A DNA stretch of 64,000 bases. Origin: Protonemura montana. Its lineage: Eukaryota > Arthropoda > Insecta > Plecoptera > Nemouridae. The position numbers and the translations under genes are program-made. Of this stretch, positions 1 to 15,119 are shown piece by piece. The notes beneath the pieces were generated by a model. The model saw nothing but the letters and a program-made list of their open reading frames with translations. It was not told where the DNA came from and ran no database searches. The stretch is taken from the NCBI GenBank assembly GCA_947568835.1, contig OX387602.1, forward strand, positions 26,029,021-26,093,020, given 5' to 3'. How positions within the stretch are numbered: the stretch's first letter is position 1; every line of letters begins with the position of its first letter.

Positions 1-136
1 CCCTGTCGGGGAAGCCAGCCATGCGGCTGGCCCGCACATTTCTGGCTTGTGCCTAGTGCCTACCTATCAACGTCACGTACCGTCGGCTGCAGGTATACGC
101 CAGAGGCCCACATCTGTCACGGCGCCGTGGGTGGCC

Positions 137-173
137 GGGGGCGGCCGGGGGCGGCATGAGGGAGGCATGGGGG
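137..173 (+). repeat. GC-rich direct repeat, near-quadruplex
   Basis: GGCCGGGGGC occurs twice in tandem (133-152), followed by GGG and GGGGG runs. Loops are 5, 8 and 6 nt, slightly beyond the usual quadruplex limit. It lies in a GC-rich patch at the left edge of the window. Confidence 0.6.
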
Positions 174-3100
174 CGGATAGCAGAATCATATTGCTGCCAT
201 GGTATCGCAGTGCTTGCGCTGGAGTGGGAATCATCAACGCTCTTGGGATACATTGATACACATTAGAGAGAATTTGATTCAAACTTTTGAATGTATTCCC
301 GATAAGAAAAAAGGACGTGGTAGTGAGTGGCATGATAAAAGTCTGATGTAAAGTTGATCTCAGGAGGGTTTCAGTTCGCGGCGAACGTGAGTTGTTGTTA
401 AATGTTCTTGAATGCTTCTGGCAGAATGTGTGGTCGATGTGATTTCGCGTTTCGCTTTAGGAAGGTAGCAGCGGTGGTAAAGTATGACCAAAAAGGTTTA
501 AGACTTAACTGAAAGTACAGTTTTTCAAATAAAACTAAAAAAGACTTGCACAGACTATTTTAAGCACGTCGATTGAAACAAATTGGTGACATGTCAACAA
601 GCATTACATAACTGTTTTAAAACTGTAATCTCAAATCTTATTTTAAAACAAAATACTGTGTAAGGCTCTCGGCAGTTTTTAATCAAATGCGCAGGAACTG
701 CGACACTTTTATCAGTATTATGATATTAAAAGTCAAATTAATATTTTTGTGGTTATCCACTTGAACAGAAACAAATCTTCATTGGATTGAGCTGAGAAGA
801 AGCGACTAATAACCATCATCGAAAAGAAAGACAGCTAAAATCTCCTGCTGGCACTCGCAATCTTCAGGGTGTTTCTAGAGTAAAACGCGATGCACGTTGC
901 ATTTACACCGCTAAATGCAGTAAATCCTCTTACCCCTGGGGTGATTCATTGCACTTGAAGTGTGTTTGACAGACGGCATAGAAACTGTCACAGAACTGGG
1001 GCGGAATCATTACACGAATTCACCAGCCGAATCAATTTCCACACGAGCACCGGCACCAATTCCCATTACGCTGGTGGCAATGCGGTAAGATCCCATCATG
1101 GAAGGCCAACCACAACATTTCCGGTTGTCATCACTGGAGTTCAGAGAGTAAGATTATTAATAATTTGCCTGTTCACTTTTGACTTGAGGGTTGCAAAGGG
1201 ATTCCAGTCCAACTAATACTCCCCCGGGTTACCATATGTTTTTTTTATGAAGCACTTATAAAGGAAATAATAAAAGTGGCTTATTTCTAACCAAGAGGGA
1301 AGCAAGAGTATGTACGTTTTCCAGGTACTAGCGGAGATGAATGTGTGTTGCTGGAATGTTTTCAGAACAATTTTAGATCGAGAGGCAGTCGCGGAAAAGA
1401 TTTTTCCAGCGCCGTTTTAAATTTAAGTTTCTAATAAAATATCCGAGAAAGAACACAAATGAAAATTCTTGGCTTCCGACTTATAGTCTCAGATGAATAA
1501 AACATACAAAACAAAATATACATAGCTTCAATTGGTGGGCAGAAACCCTCCACCAGACTTTTCTTTTCATCTTTGATATTAACATGTTTCCCATCACAAG
1601 ATAGTATCTTCAGTCCTGAGATAGAAAATAGCAAAATGGGTTTTCTTCAAAAACTAATTTGCCTCAGACACCTTTCTCAGACCTTTCGATATAAAGCGCT
1701 TTTGACGTTTGAAATAAACCAAAATTCTAGATATTTTAATTGGCTCTCCAGTGACACGATATTTCGAGCTCATTGTTAAATTTAATACCGAAGTCCGGAT
1801 TCGCGTGTGAGCATTGTACGGCGAAATACCAAGCATTTCTTTGGTGAATAAATTTCAGTATAGCGTCGTTTAAAGCGAGTAATAAATCTAAGTCCACTGT
1901 TGGATAGATTGCATTGAATTGCGTACATCATTTTTATTATATTCGAACTGACAAATGGAGACAGGGTGTAATTGTGTAAGAAAATTACCCACCATACAAC
2001 TGCATTATTTACAGCTTTAATTCAAGCTGTTTATCAGAAAACCAAAGGAAAAAAACACTGAGCTTATAAGGTGTACTGTATCTTAGTGGAGCATGTGGTT
2101 AAATTATGTGTTGCGTTGGCATTTGAAATACGTTGGCAGGAAATAATGCTTTAGTGGTAATCTTCCACCGTGTTCGTGGTCTACCACGTTTCTGGGTGTA
2201 ACCTCGAATAGATTTATAATGAGGCTCCATGAGTTTACGAAGGCAGAATATGGCAGACAGCGAGGAAATTGGTTTCCCGATCAATTCCAATATCAATCAA
2301 ACTGCAGGAAAATGTGTCAATACTTTGTCTTGTGTAAAGTTGTTTTCTATGGTTTAGTCCGTACCATTGCGTTCTCGATGTACCGAGTCAAAAAAGTCGC
2401 ATGATTCATCTAGTGAACGGCATTAAAACAGCAGCCGGAATCCTTATTTTGGCTACATACTAAATATTCTTAGCAAAACTAGAAACTTTTGTCATTTTCC
2501 TGTCAATAACTCATAGCTTTTCCATTTTCTCCGAATCGAGCCTTGTGAGGCAGAAAGAAGTCAAGAACATGGGTAGATTTAAATTTGATATAGTGTTGCT
2601 GAAATAACGTATAATATACATGTATGGCAAACACAATAACTTTATTATTTCGCAATGAAATCCAGAATTCCCAAGATAGAAGTGAAATGGTAGCTCCAAG
2701 ATCAGATGAAACTTACGGATCCCACAAGAGATTTGTTACATTTGGTCCATCCTATACTGAACCTAGGCCTCTAGGAACTTGTGAGGGTCTTTGAGAAGGA
2801 AAAAATGAGATTACTTTTAAAGCAAATTTTTGCTAACACCTGTGGGTACGATTTATTCTTCTTTTATAACACAAGTACGCGAAACACACTGGCAAACAGA
2901 TTGGAAAATGTTTTGACCAAGTCTCAAAGGTAATGCTAGTTTAGTGTCCCCGCACTTACATTCGTTTTGCTGGCAAAATTGCGTACACAATTCCAATCCC
3001 AACTATTATCTAGCACTGGTAGTCATTTTAAGTGGCAGCTGCTTATAGTCATGAACAATATCATTGGTATTCTTAACGTTTACGCAATTTAAGCAGTAAT

Positions 3101-6100
3101 GGTCGATTGAATTGAGATACAAAAGATTTCGTGTACATTCTTTGTCATACCATTGATTGCGCAAGAAACTGTGTTCCAAGAAAATAGTTTCTTGTTTGTT
3201 TTTCCTTTATAAGAAAATGAAAACAAATAGAATTTCAAATATTTTCTAACGCATAACAATACACAGTAAAAACTCAATTCTGAAACCAATTCAGTTCTTA
3301 GAGTTCTTAGATTGTATAGGAATGAATCAGATCAATCTCGAATATAATTGAGTCTAGCAGACGTGGGAGTCCGGGCAAAAGGAGGATCTTGTAAGATAGT
3401 AGCAGATCTGGCAATCCGATTACGAGATGTGGAACCACGATCAAAATAAACACTCGTCTCAATAAGCCGATGGTGGCCAGTTGATCAGGAACTTTCCTGA
3501 AAAGTTTATCAAGCAGTTTTTTACCTTTTTAACAAAAATACGCGACAGCTTTAATATCTCTTCATATCTTCTTATTTAAAGAATTTAAATAAAAAAACTT
3601 GTAACAGGTGTTTTCAAAATTCGCAACTTTCTCAGGGATTTTGTTATGGCACTGCACAAGTTACAAACCAACGGGGAAAAATTATTTGAAGAATAATTGT
3701 GTAACTTGTAAGCATTTAGACAGAAAGCTAACATCAATTTTTGTAATTTGTGAATTAGTCCTACAACGGTTTATTTGCCAAAAGTTTCGTGCAAATTCAT
3801 GAGGTGCTGGAGGGTCGACAAACAAACGTTCAACAAAGCTCTAAATCGCTTTAAAGCTGCAATTTCAAGCATTTTGGCGATTAACCAAACCAAAATACTA
3901 CAGCGAGTCTGCCAGACTATTGCATCTGGTAGAATTTGACACGCGGAAATGTGACTTTGACTCATGAAAGCAATCAATCCTGCATATATATGTTGTAGTA
4001 AAGTGTGTAGGTTTGCTTATGAGATGTATTTGCTACTTGTACATAGAGAACAGACTCAGAGGTTTTGCATTACGTTCGATGTAATTGTTTTAGCTTGACA
4101 TTACGTGTAAACACCTCTCCACGTATTGCATTGAATGAAGCTCACATACCAGCAACGAATGCATTGCAGCCACATGTTTCCATCAATCTTAAATGCAAAT
4201 CAGGTTGTACTACAACTCGTCATCTGCAGAGACACAATTGAATCGTGCTATTGTCACCTTGATGAAAACTGAACGTTACTTAGCAAATACCACTATAGGT
4301 ATCTCACAGATCTCTCATTTTCACTTTGAATAGCATTCATTGTTGTGCTTTAACGCTCTTTTGCACACCAAAAGTTAGAGAAACACCACATGGCATTAAT
4401 CTTGGATGAAACATTCTGAATATTCCTGGTCCTGGAATCCGTTTTCTTAATTAAAATATGTCATGCTCAGCCATCGCACCTGGAAAATGGCAGATCTTTT
4501 AATCCATTCAGATTTGCAATGACTGATGACCATAATTTACAAGTGTTACGTTTCTAGGCTTCAGAACGATTTGCGTGGACACCGGCTTCTGCTCAGCCCA
4601 GCGGGGAAAAGAATAATTTCTCTTTTTCAGTTTTTTGACGCCATTGTAATAGTCGCACGTAAACAGCCGGTTGCCGCGAATAATTTATCATAACGAACGC
4701 GGCTAGAGGAGAAACAAATTTCTTTGTTTTGGCTCATTCCGCCGGCGCATCCATCATCAATGCCGTTGTTAATGAGGACAGCGTCGGGAAACCGCGTTAC
4801 GAAGATGCTGCTGGCGTGAGGCAAAGAAATGCACCACATTCAAATGGAAAACTAAAAAAAAAAATCTGCCTTTTCATTCATCTATTTGCGTTAAAAAGAG
4901 CGATGTTTCTTGTAGTACTAGCTTGATTAGAATGTCAGTCAGGCTTGCTACCAAAGAATGGACAGAAAACGAGTTAAATTAAACACAATTTTTCCTTTTG
5001 AAAATATAGCTGTGGCTTTGCAAATCATGGCGTGTGAATTGTGATTGATGTGAATGCATTTGATTGAACATGCATTCTGCCAGTTGATTAGTTTACATTG
5101 CGCAACTGCAAAAGATGTGTCGCGTGCATGTGCATTTGATCCAGCGGAAAAAGCGGCGTCATTTTGACGAACGACGCCTTGCGTCACGAAAATGTAAAGC
5201 AAGTTCCGGGTGCACCCGCTTGCGACGACGGCACTGGCTCGACTCGGCCGGTCGCACTTTATGCAAATCGATCAGATAACGAGTGCAGTGTGTGCTGATA
5301 GCATCGCACCCCGCTCATTATGGCACTCGTAATGATGGCTATTGAGGGTGAAACAAGTGATAACACGCGAATAACCGTTATAAGGGAACTAAAATGTTCG
5401 GTTGAAACACTTAAAAACTGTCATTATACATTTTTAATGTCAGTTATCAACGATTAAAAGTTAAAAATTATTTTCGGATAACAGACTTTAAAAGTTATAT
5501 CTTCCAACTTCGCCCTAAAGCAAGGGAAATACACAGGCAAATTACCATTTTTCTGCCGTTTCTCCCAGTCGAAAGATACGCAATTTTCATGTTTTAATCC
5601 CGTATGGTCTATATGCACCAGCGAAATTTGTTGAGCAAACTTGAACCGCATTGTTTTCAACGTCAATAAAGTCTACAACATGTGCATTAAGTCCCTTCTT
5701 CTCATGTTGACTATGTTCTCTTTTTTCCAGTATCACCAATCATACGGTTGTACCACCGACCTCCTAGCTTTATCAGATATTGTTAGTCAGCGTTGTATGG
5801 ACACAGAACACTGTGTTGGTTTGCTATGCATGTGAGAGAGGGTGTGCATCAAATCCCAGTTGTCCATAGATCAACGACAATCGCGTATATGTATGCGAGC
5901 GCGGTGTTTATCCTCGCCGAGGCATGCTACACCCGCGCCGTGCTCATTACATTGGTGCCATGTGTGGTGTGGGGAGACGGGAGGCGTTCCACAATCACGT
6001 GTCTATTGTGGCGGGTAAGCCCTGATGTGAAAATGTGTAAACCCGATATCATGGCCCGAGCGTTATTGCGGGTCGGGTACACTTGTTATTTACAAATATA

Positions 6101-6170
6101 ATACACCAGTAACTTATTGTCTCCAACATGAAATATAAATTGATTTTGGTTATTAAACTATTTCCTCGTC

Positions 6171-6237
6171 TATAATTATAGGCCTGTAATTATAGGTCTG
6201 TAATTATAGGCCTATAATTATAATTATAGGTCTGTAA
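6171..6237. repeat. AT-rich tandem and palindromic repeat (TAATTATAGGYCTG)
   Basis: Four to five imperfect units of about 14 to 16 bp built on TAATTATAGG, alternating GGCCTG, GGTCTG and GGCCTA. The unit is itself largely palindromic (TATAATTATA), so the whole tract can fold back on itself. Confidence 0.85.
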
Positions 6238-9200
6238 CGATCGATGGACCTTTCCCGTGGGTAGGTATGTCGAGGATTTTAATCAACTTGAGGCAGTAGT
6301 GCGATATTTTATGTAGCAGTGTAAAGGTTTGGTGACAAATCTACATGGAGAATTGATAGCGCGAACGAATCTCATCCCCTCACGATGGAATACATGTGGC
6401 CACCTTTAAAGGTGGTGCATCAGTCAATCGATCAAAAAGACATTCCGTTGGCCGACGCTGGGTCTGAGTACGTTTCGGCGCCTTGTGCCTCGACAAGGAC
6501 ACGGTATCACCAGCCAGAAGTAGGCGCAGTGATTTGTTTTCTGAAATGCATGTAGATAAATTACCGACAACAGTAGCGCCTTGAAAAGACATGAATGACA
6601 ACAATATTAGCTAAACATTATGTGTTTGCAAAGTTGCGCAAATTCAGGGCCGTTAAATGAATCAATTTAACAAGTTGCATGTGGTCATGTGCCAGGAGAA
6701 TGAATCACGTACGATAAATGCATTCCTGCCGCCAACTATTTTCAGAGATTGACTGGTGCAATATTTTAACAAAGTCCTTGAGCGAAGCCAATTGTGTTTG
6801 GAAATTGATTGGCGTCATTTCTCATCAAGTATCCTTTTCAGAATAATATGAAAACTTGAGAAAAGACGCAGTGGTCTGTTGAACGATGCCTAGCAACTCC
6901 CAACCAGCATCCACATACAGTACCTGGTGATTTCCGACGGAAACGAGCAAAACATATACGAGATTGTTGTATCACGACCGAAAATGTTGCCACCTTCGTC
7001 ACTGTTACCAACATTCAACCATATCTCACAAAAATAAAACATTAAAATATGAAACGTAACATATGTGTGTGTATGTGTGCAGGAAATAACTTTGGCTGAC
7101 AACGACAGAAGCCACTCTGTTGAGTGTGTGTCTGCGTAGCGAGTGTTGACAACTTTCTGCGATAAATTATCAAAAAGTTAGAATGAATGAAGAATACGCC
7201 CAAACGAAAAAACACGTTGCTTTAAAATACCGCATGGCGTTTGCGGGTTTTTACTTTTTGTACGAGAAGTAACCGAGAGTTTCTAGTTTTCAATTGTCAG
7301 AGAAATTATGTCCCAAAAAACGCTATCCTGCAATTTTTTTCATGGTAAGCAAAGAGAGAGAGAGTGAATAATGTAAAATGTAAAATGTGAATAATACCAA
7401 AACTTTTTTTGAGGTTTTCTCTTGGATTCTTCGTGTGGTACTTTGGCAACAAATACACATTGGCAACAGTCATATAAGGCCTCAGGTCTCTGGTTTATTC
7501 TATCAGAGGTCACCAACCCGTAGTACATTATTTGCTTTTGGTGAAGCTTACATTGTGAAGTAAGCTTACAGTGACAATAATCGACTTAAAGCTGATTTGT
7601 GAAATAATTCTCTGCATGGTTAGATACGGAAATGTACAGTTTGAAGCAAGGACGCATATTCATTTTCTCATATTTGCCGTATTTCCTGTCTCGATTGGCG
7701 CTTGCAGCCTTCGTGCTATCAAATTCCCGACCGCGAGTTTCCAGCTGTCTAGACCGGAAAATGCACGTTAGAAATATTGGGTGTCACAGAGCAGACGAAA
7801 GTGCGACATGTTTCATAATACACGATAAAACATTGTCTCACAAATGCCTTACGGCGAACTCTTATAAAAACCAATTCACGTGCAATATTTTAATAATGCA
7901 ATTCCTCTTTATTGCTCGGTCATATGAAAACGTGATCAATTGAATTCAGTTGAATTGGATTCAACGAAAAAATTCACCGAAGTAGAATTGAAAAAGTTTC
8001 TAAAGTTTTTGCGTATGTCGCAAGAATAAGAAATAAAGTGAACCAAATTTAAGATTTAATGGCGAAATAATTCCCATCTTGGGGCATTGCCTCTATCAAG
8101 CCACGATAATCAGGTGACAGAAAGTCAAGCTGCTGTTACCTTACAAGAAAATTGCCACGCCAACCACTCAATTTATACTTTCAATGCTTTTAGCTCACTG
8201 TTGAGAACTTCTTGATCAGAGTTCTATCTCTGATGGCCGCTTTTCTGAAATGCTGTGCCATGTTCCAATCAGCAATCAACTGGAGACAAGATCGCAATCC
8301 CCGTGTCCATGTGATAGATTTATCTACTCAACTACAAACCAAGACATCTCGAGTAAATATCCGAAATTGGACCAAATTTACGATATCATGTTTGTTCTCA
8401 AAGGTCACACGATTGTAACGAATAAACCGACATTTTCATACACTGCAAAAAAATACGAAGTATGCTGTCTCGACAAACGATTGGAACCGCACTATTCCGA
8501 AGAAGCACGTCCATTGTGCCAGCTTTGACGATACTACAATATGCAAGCCAAGTATCCATACAGCCTCAATTGCAAGCTCCAAACATGTTCTGCATTTGCA
8601 AGACTTACGGCAAGCTATTGAGCATTTTAGAGGGTTCTACAGATTCCATTGTGCTTTGTTACCATGTGCATACACCTTTCAAACCTCCAACCCAATTGTA
8701 GCACTCAAATTTGATATTATATCACACTCTTATAAAAGTTCTGTAGCGAATTTCGTCTGGAGACTTCCGCGAAGAAGCTAAGGAAGTTGAGGTTCGAGCA
8801 TATTTCTATCACGTCGTTAAGATCTGTATTTTCAATAAAGTTCTTCATTCTCGAAACGAGAAATGCTTATAAGCTGAAGGCAGAATTCTAAGTATGAGTC
8901 AAACTGTTTGGAAAATCTGTGAATGCTGAAGGCTCACTGGCCGGATAGCCAAATTCGCGAATTGTATACCGTGCTTCGAAAAATGCGCCAATCAGAAGTC
9001 AGGACTCAGGATTGGCTGGCAAAACGAAGGATGCCATTAGTAAGTTGGCAGAGCGTCGAGCGCATCTGGCTACGGCGTCTTTAGGTTAGAGTTCAAACAC
9101 CCGAAATTACGAGATATCGTGATACAACACATTTTCCAGTATTTGTGGATGTGATCACACAATCGGCACGAACAGTTATTGGAAGGTACTACTAAACTGA

Positions 9201-11239
9201 TTTTTTAATTAAATCTCGAATGCTCTGCGATCTATTCATGAATAGTTGAAACCAACCTCCCGTTTCCTTGCTGGCCAAAGTTGCCGCTCCTCATCAGCAA
9301 AGAAAGCTTGTGGCGGGAGGTCGTGTCAAGCAAATGCCTTGTGGCTAAAGTCCCGGAGAAACTAGCCAGCTTTTACAACAACTTCCCAGCAAGGATAATG
9401 GATTTATCCCTCGATCTAACCCTTGGGTTCGCAATCTCTACACGAGTAGGAAATTTGTAATTGATGACAGGGTAAAGGTAGAAATAATCTGTAAGCCTGT
9501 CCTCGGATTAAATTTCCTATCTTGCTTTTGCACACGCGCAAAACTTCCTCTGTATCAGTTTTCTTTAAAAAGCTTTCTCTTGCGTCGGAAAGTGACATTG
9601 CCATTCATTAATACCGCCAGCAACTTATAAAATGTCACACAGTTTTTTGTTCGTACCTAAAGTGACAAAGTCATGGTCTGTGGCTAGGCTAATTTTCCAG
9701 TATTTTCCAGCAATTTCCGTACAAATCGCGGGAATTTCCCACGCGGCGTCGGGGGCGTGCAGCGGCTTAGCCGTCGAGTGGAAATAATTTATAATCCTCT
9801 TACGTCTGCCGAGCGCAACGAGTTGACGCTCTCTTACCAGAACCCAATGTTTCACATCATTGTTTTTCCGGGGGGATTACAAAAGAAACCCATTTGGAAT
9901 TTCAAAATATTTATCAGCTGAATGGATAGTGATTTTTTTTTGTTTTCTCCGCTGTCTCGGGGAAAAGTTATTTACTGCCAATAAACGAGTGGTATGTTTT
10001 AATGCTTCTTTTCCCGTGAATGGCACCACCACCGAGGAACAAAACTCTTAAAGCTCAATTAGTCCGCCAATAATGAGATATAAATTATAACACTCGCCCC
10101 TCATTTTTTTCTGATCTTGCTTATCGTGAACCTTTGAGTTCGTTGCAGTAGCCAATCATTAATTGCGTCTCAATACATTGCGACAGACGCTCGAAAGCCA
10201 TGCACACCCAGTGATGCCTAAGACACTAGATAAGATGATTACCAACTTGTTGCTAAGCACCATGCGTATATTCGAGGTGGATGAAGTGGGTCGAGACAAG
10301 AATGGTATGCGTGTACCCTTGCAGCATGTTTTCCAGCCAAGTAACGAACTGCTACTACAAGGGTTTAGCCAATCAACCGTTATCGACGCTCTTGGGAATA
10401 TCGAATACACGGCACGATCGTTACTAATTTAGTAGACTTGGAATGATTCCGGCGAGCCCAGCATATTTCACAAAAAAACATGTAACAATTGGCCATGAAG
10501 ACGAAAACTGTCCAAATGTTGCTTCTTACAAGATATAAGCAGCCCACAAACTGCGACAAAATCATTTGCTCTACAAAACTTCCAATATATCCGGTTGCAT
10601 TTACAATATTGGAAATGGGTGCCAGTTCTTCTTATTACAAACTCGAAACTGAAAATATCGAAGAGATTTTTCGTCGTTGAAGGGCGATGGAACAGGGATC
10701 GCACATCGCTTAACATATTTTAATCTTCGACGTGTCAAGGAGTTCCTTCCTTGCATGGAGGACAACAAAACAAATTTCACATGAACGACTCCGCAATCAT
10801 TCACGTTCAGCCTGCAGACTATCGTATATTTTCCGCCAGCACACTTTTCCAGGCTCAAACGTCCATTGTGAGCGCATACCTCTACACGCGCCCCCCAAAT
10901 ATCAGTTCTCAATACCCCATTGTGACACCTCCTCTGTGCACAACATCCTCAAAAGGCTGATAGGTCCTTCACGAGTCTGAGAGCGGCCAAATCTTACAAT
11001 GGCCTCCAGAACTTTACTAGAGTTTCCAACAAGTGTTAAGTACTAGTTTCGGTAAATTATTATACTGTTGAACAGCAACTTTAGACAAAATAAGAAGACA
11101 ATCAGAATAATAACAGACAGGTAAAAACTGGTACTGAAAAGTGTGTTTCAAAGTAACGAACGCTAGTAAAAATGGCGACCATGCCCAGAGATGGCCACTC
11201 ACTGACTATCTACTTGGTGCCAGTCACTGCCATGTTAGC

Positions 11240-11400
11240 ATGCAAATGGACGCCGACGCCTCTCGACGCCTCTCCGAGACGCCATTGCGTTTGTGCGCGC
11301 GCTCGTGCGTGTTAACAGAACGTGCCTTCCCGTGACGTGGAGGCAGCCAGCTCGCACAACGTTCAACGCACGCCATCTAGCATCACGTGCATGATAATGA
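11240..11400. promoter_or_regulatory. CpG-rich patch with GACGCC repeats
   Basis: GACGCCGACGCC, CGACGCC, GAGACGCC and GTGCGCGCGCTCGTGCG lie within about 80 bp, with an octamer ATGCAAAT at the left edge (11240-11247). No adjoining exon was recognised. Confidence 0.25.
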
Positions 11401-14377
11401 TAACGTACTACTTTTATCGGTGTATTTTCATAAATGTGTTTTATGAGTTTTGTCGGTAGCTTAGGTGGCGCTCTAGGTAATAGGTTTATGATAAATGACA
11501 CCGTTTTATCATCATTGTCTACTGCTGAATTATTCATGCAACACATTCACACGAGGGGCGACTCACAAAACAAGCCAAGTCACCTTTTTTGCTTACGGCC
11601 AAGAGTCTTAAATTTCGCATCTGAGACACACAAAGTTGAGCTGAGTAGTGTCCCTATCTAGAGATCATTTTGTGTTTTCACCTTCAATATATTTTATCTA
11701 TTTTTTTTTAGTAGATTTCCCAACCGCTGGCAAATTCTTAGACAGTTTGAACTTTGAACTCACTTTTTTTAAGTCATGCACCACTCCTTCTATGCCGCAT
11801 TTCTTTCTATGTGCCTTGACACGTTGAAGCAGCAATTACTTTTGCTCCACTCTCTGCTCTGTTACGATGTTGTCCTTTTTTCCTGTGACTCTTATCACCT
11901 CTAACTCTGAACAACTTTTCAAGGGAAAGATTGGCAACTGGGGGTAAAATTTAATTGGTCATTCATAATTTGAAAGCAGAAATTGTCCAGCATTTACGCA
12001 CGCTAACCACAGGCTATGCGTCGCTCAAAGATAGAATGAGCACGAACTAAACTCTGCAATTTCCGTCTCACATTTGCAAAAACTGTTGGTTTCGTTTACC
12101 GAAACAATTAATCAACACGTATGGCACTCTCGCTAAATTGTAATTAGATTCATTATTCAAATATCCATTAGTAAAGATTACGTTCGCTATCACAATACAA
12201 ATACGACATTAATTTTAATACTAATGTATTTGTGTGTGAAATCAAGTAACAGAAGGCCATTTAGCTCGAGGCGGCAGTATGTTTTGCTTCAATTTCATGA
12301 TGGTGCTCGCCGCAATTGAGTAATGGAACCATCTAAAGAAACCGACATTGCGCGATATTAAGATAAATTAAGAAGTAGACACCAACTGTGCTTCACTCTT
12401 GTTGTGTGTGTGTGTGGGTGACCCCGCTGCACCTATCGATCTGCATTCTGGAAATTGACTCGGGAGCGACAGCAATAATGACGACCGGTGCTCATGCTGT
12501 GTAATAAGAGATGGAGATGGTTGCATCGAGAATCAATTTTCAAGGTAGATTGCGCTCGTATATGCAGAGGTCTAATGACAAATGATGCTTGCAATTGCAT
12601 GGTAACTCAATAGTGTAACGAGACCGATGATATCGCGAACCTACATGGCAGCATCCAGGCCGAAGCATCAGACAAAGACAAATTGTCTTTCAAATGTTGC
12701 AAGAAGAGATTGATTGGGATTTTTATAACGCATCAATCTTTATGAGATATTCGCACCTGACAAGTGCGCTGAAGAAAAATAGTAATAAATGTCGTTGAAT
12801 GAAGTGAAAAATGTCGCAAAATTCAAAATTCTGTTCAGCGTAAAGATCTGTAATGAGTGTCTTACGGCAGGGTTATAAGAGCACACGTGAATTGCATTTT
12901 AATGTTCGTATTTACCTGTCATTTAAATGGCTCGTGGGCTGCGAGCATAATTACTTCACGTTTTATTACACGCTACGCAGAATTCTCACTTTGAAGTAAT
13001 GAGGTGAAATATTTCATTAATTTCGCCCCACAAAATGGCAAAGTTTGCATTGGGGAACGATTCAAAATTTCACTTGTAGTTTCTTCCAGATTCAACTACA
13101 TTAGATACTCAAGACAGCGACTTCGAGAGACAGGAGTGCTCTCCGCAATTCCCTTTATATTAATTTTCTTTTTTCTTTCCGAGCCAAGAGAATAAACTTT
13201 GCTCCTTACTTATGTTTTACGACTGTAATTATTCCATATTGCGTTAAGTTAAAACGTTCCTATTTGTCTGAAACTTTTACACCCACCGCGCTTAGCCGCC
13301 ACTTGGCAAGTTATAGTAACAAACACCAAATGCAACGACGTGGACAAAGCCATGAACCAGTCCGCTCTTCATTCAATTCGCTTTATGCAAATCACTCTCG
13401 GTATCAATTCTACAAAACGCTGACGAATTTACCACCACAATTCAATCGATTTTTCATTTTTAAGTACACTCTAAAATGCAGGCTGCAGCTACCACCATTG
13501 AAATACAAGCACCCACAACGCGACATTCGTATGCGTCGTGCATTATACATGTACCGACGTGGAGTCAGTGACTTGCTCAGCGGTAATCGGATACAGCGTG
13601 CTCTGACGCGCCCGCTGACGGATGCTGCTATGATTATATGGTTGGATCTCTTGAGTGGCACTAGAATATATCCTCAGTTCGTTAGGCACAGGGAAATTCA
13701 TCGTTTTCTGTACGTATAGCTATGAAAAAATGTGATCCTGCATTTGTGTCTGGAAGGTTTTAACGGATGGGTAGCATCGAATAGAAAGCAGTTGCTTATG
13801 AAGTGCTACCCGTTCTCGTTAGTCAAGTTACTCATTCGGGTTTCATGCGACAAACTGGTGTTCTGAGTGTTTCTGTAAAATCAAAACGATGAAAACAGTG
13901 TTGGAAATACTTGGAATGTACTCCCACGTTCGTCAACTGAAGAAGGTTTAATTAATTACACAAAATAATTTAAATTCATACAAAACTTCTGTCCGACTTA
14001 TACTACACTTAGCTTGAAAGTAATCATAACTTTGCTTTGTCATGCAAATGAAGCAGAATGATTCGTAGAGTTATTTAGATCCTTAAAGATTTACAATTCC
14101 AATGGCTCGTGACTGCGGACCTATCCGATTTTTGCCGAAAAAAAAAACATCCCCGACAAAAATAAGGTTATTAGATTTGCTTACATTGAGCAAACAGCGT
14201 CAAACACAATTCGAAAGACAAAGTTTGTCGCATGACAATGACTTTGTTCCATCTCCACCGCCGCCAAGATCATCAGCGGCCTGGCAAGACACTTGAACTT
14301 CTTTTTCGAGCTTTTAATGGCTTTGGAAGACATTTTTTTCACACTCTAATTAAGCGTAGGGCGTTATTAATCAGATC

Positions 14378-14406
14378 GGGGTGGGGGTTGGGTGGGGGTT
14401 GGGTGG
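14378..14406 (+). repeat. Strong G-quadruplex motif
   Basis: Five G-runs (4, 5, 3, 5, 3) on the plus strand separated by loops of only T or TT, followed by TGG. This is a canonical intramolecular quadruplex motif with very short loops. It arises from a duplicated GGTGGGGGTTG unit. Confidence 0.9.
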
Positions 14407-15119
14407 CAGTCGACACAAAGGGACGCTGAGTTATATGTTTACTTGAGTTGCACAATAAAGATGCCGACGCCGAAAGAAAGGTGGGAGTGTCGGAGGGTGA
14501 AGAACGATAGGCGCGCGCAAATGACGCGGGTGCAATTTGTTCGACGGCCACCGTTCAGAAAAAAGTATCAGAAAAGTCATTCTAGGCCACCGTTTTCTTC
14601 CGCTTCTCTCGACGCGTTTTTGTTTGTCTTATGACACTTGCCTTGGGATATAAATGACCTTAAATGCCGACATTATTTTCTTTTAGTATGTAGACAAGAA
14701 ATTGTTTATGCCTCCGAAATAAAAACAAAGGGTAGAAACTGACAATAGATTAGATGAGGATGAATGGTAGAATTGAGGAATATATGTGATCGCTAAGAAG
14801 AATAAGTGGTTGTTTTTTTTAAGATTTGACCCTTCTTTGATGTCCTTTTTCTGTTTACAACCACGGGTCAAACAACTGACCTCATTGTTATTTTCTTAAC
14901 GCTCACCCTGGCTTGAAGGGCATACCCTTGAGTACGTGCAGAGTGCAGACACGAAAAGGAAAAACAACCTATTAAGTGAACCAAAAAGCACGAAATGAAC
15001 CGAAAAAAATCTGCCGGAACACTTAACATTAAGGACTTTCCTGTTTTCGGTTATCGGATTCTGTTAGGTACGAATCCCTAGTGATAACAACGCTCCAGTA
15101 CGTATTACACGCGTCAAGC

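Larger units (their letters stand above)
1..11239. other. No gene recognised
   Basis: AT-rich DNA after a GC-rich first 250 bp. All ORFs are short, overlapping and unlike any protein I know. Noted contents: the G-rich repeat at 0.14 kb, the palindromic repeat at 6.2 kb, and short GT and GA microsatellites near 7.06 and 7.35 kb. Confidence 0.6.

Noticed and set aside
10159..10432. Overlapping ORFs on both strands (89 and 83 codons)
   Set aside because: No recognisable domain on either strand; overlap on both strands indicates chance openness.
13264..13719. 151-codon ORF as a gene
   Set aside because: The first codon is TTG, no domain or splice context is visible, and its composition is like surrounding DNA.
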